This document shows positions 63,605 to 64,000 of a stretch of DNA of 64,000 nt, in pieces. A program made the position numbers and the translations under genes. How positions within the stretch are numbered: the first letter of the stretch is position 1; each line of letters starts with the position of its first letter. Source of the stretch: Oxalobacteraceae bacterium (GTDB taxonomy: Bacteria > Pseudomonadota > Gammaproteobacteria > Burkholderiales > Burkholderiaceae_D); assembly GCA_013284265.1 (NCBI GenBank), contig JABTBR010000017.1:1-64000 (forward strand), in the 5' to 3' direction. The notes under the pieces are model-generated. The model searched no databases. It was not told the origin of the DNA and was given only the letters and a program-made list of their open reading frames with translations.

Positions 63605-64000
63605 CTACTTCGCCGCGCGCAGCAAGGGCTCCTGCACACCGGCCAGCTGATTGAGGCGGATAAAGGTCTTCGGCCCGGCGCGGCCGTCGGCGCGTAATTG
63701 CTGGCTTTGCTGGAAGCTGCGCAGCAAAGCCTGCAAGGCGGCGTCCAGCACCTGCGCACCCTGCGGCTTCGGCTTGCCCTGCCATTGCGCCAGCCGCTGC
63801 GCCAGCCAGTCCACTTCTGGCCCCTTGTCGCCAGCGACGACCTCGCTACGCCAGCCGCGCGGCGCGCGCCAGAACGTGGTGAACTCGCCATCGAGGCGCG
63901 CATCGAGCGCCGCCAGGCTGACGGTCTGGCGCTGCCCACCCAGCGCCAGCGTGGCAGCCTGCCCATTCAGACCCAGTAGCATCGCATAAACGGGCGCATC
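63605..64000 (-). CDS. gspA: GspA/ExeA-type ATPase, C-terminal part (cut by window edge)
   Basis: The last ~130 residues are visible; the frame runs off the right end of the window with no start. The sequence LLGLNGQAATLALGGQRQTVSLAALDARLDGEFTTFWRAPRGW and the peptidoglycan-binding helix repeat (DAALQALLRSFQQSQQLRADGRAGPKTFIRLNQLAG) match the ExeA/GspA C-terminus. The N-terminal AAA+ ATPase must lie beyond 64000. With GspB it inserts the GspD secretin through the cell wall. Confidence 0.8.
   Translation of the reverse strand, partial: DAPVYAMLLGLNGQAATLALGGQRQTVSLAALDARLDGEFTTFWRAPRGWRSEVVAGDKGPEVDWLAQRLAQWQGKPKPQGAQVLDAALQALLRSFQQSQQLRADGRAGPKTFIRLNQLAGVQEPLLRAAK

Noticed and set aside
1..64000. 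CRISPR array
   Set aside because: No array of regularly spaced direct repeats with unique spacers was found; the gspB repeats are adjacent units without spacers.

Overview
The window looks like chromosomal DNA of a GC-rich betaproteobacterium of the Oxalobacteraceae (Massilia / Duganella / Janthinobacterium type). The evidence is the cluster gyrA-serC-pheA-hisC-tyrA-aroA-cmk-rpsA-ihfB-lapA-lapB-ugd-rfaE1, a tmRNA with tag ANDNSYALAA, two PEP-CTERM proteins, a GspA/GspB pair and flagellar-type (sigma-28) promoters. The genus is inferred from gene content only.

Regions. 1-16.3 kb: a long minus-strand housekeeping block read from gyrA through aromatic amino acid and serine synthesis, cmk, ribosomal protein S1, IHF-beta and LPS assembly, ending in a ComEA-like protein. 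16.7-19 kb: ompA, ubiG and gph on plus. 19.2-28.9 kb: accessory region with two tandem paralogues of unknown function, a DUF5710 protein, a visibly lower-GC two-gene module, a LysE exporter, the tmRNA gene with an inverted copy of its 3' end, a SLATT-like membrane protein, a stand-alone CphA N-domain-like protein, an internally deleted IS66-type element with a passenger gene, and a MipA/OmpV gene pair. 29-44.9 kb: RstAB-like two-component system beside a beta-barrel protein, several small enzymes and regulators, cbpA/cbpM, a double beta/gamma-crystallin protein, a MATE pump and an S9 peptidase. 45-55.5 kb: CsbD, M13 peptidase, HDOD protein, FliT, a FimV-like protein, fumC, an autotransporter-like subtilase and small proteins. 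55.5-58.2 kb: a bufferin-type operon (bufA, fused MNIO-DUF2063, doxX). 58.4-64 kb: YjfB, mobB, two PEP-CTERM proteins, gspB, and a partial gspA separated from gspB by a convergent monooxygenase gene.

Structure beyond genes: six copies of a dispersed palindromic repeat in two length classes (about 65 and about 102 bp), each lying just 3' of a gene; two sigma-28-like promoters (upstream of fliT and of the YjfB gene); an orphan PEP-CTERM tail; an AraC-family remnant; and in-frame tandem repeats in gspB.

How the parts work together: the 1-16 kb block couples aromatic/serine/histidine biosynthesis with replication, translation and envelope assembly. The buf operon probably makes a modified copper-buffering peptide. 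The best candidates for something undescribed are the two-gene module at 22.2-23.0 kb, the tandem paralogues at 19.3-21.6 kb and the dispersed repeat family.
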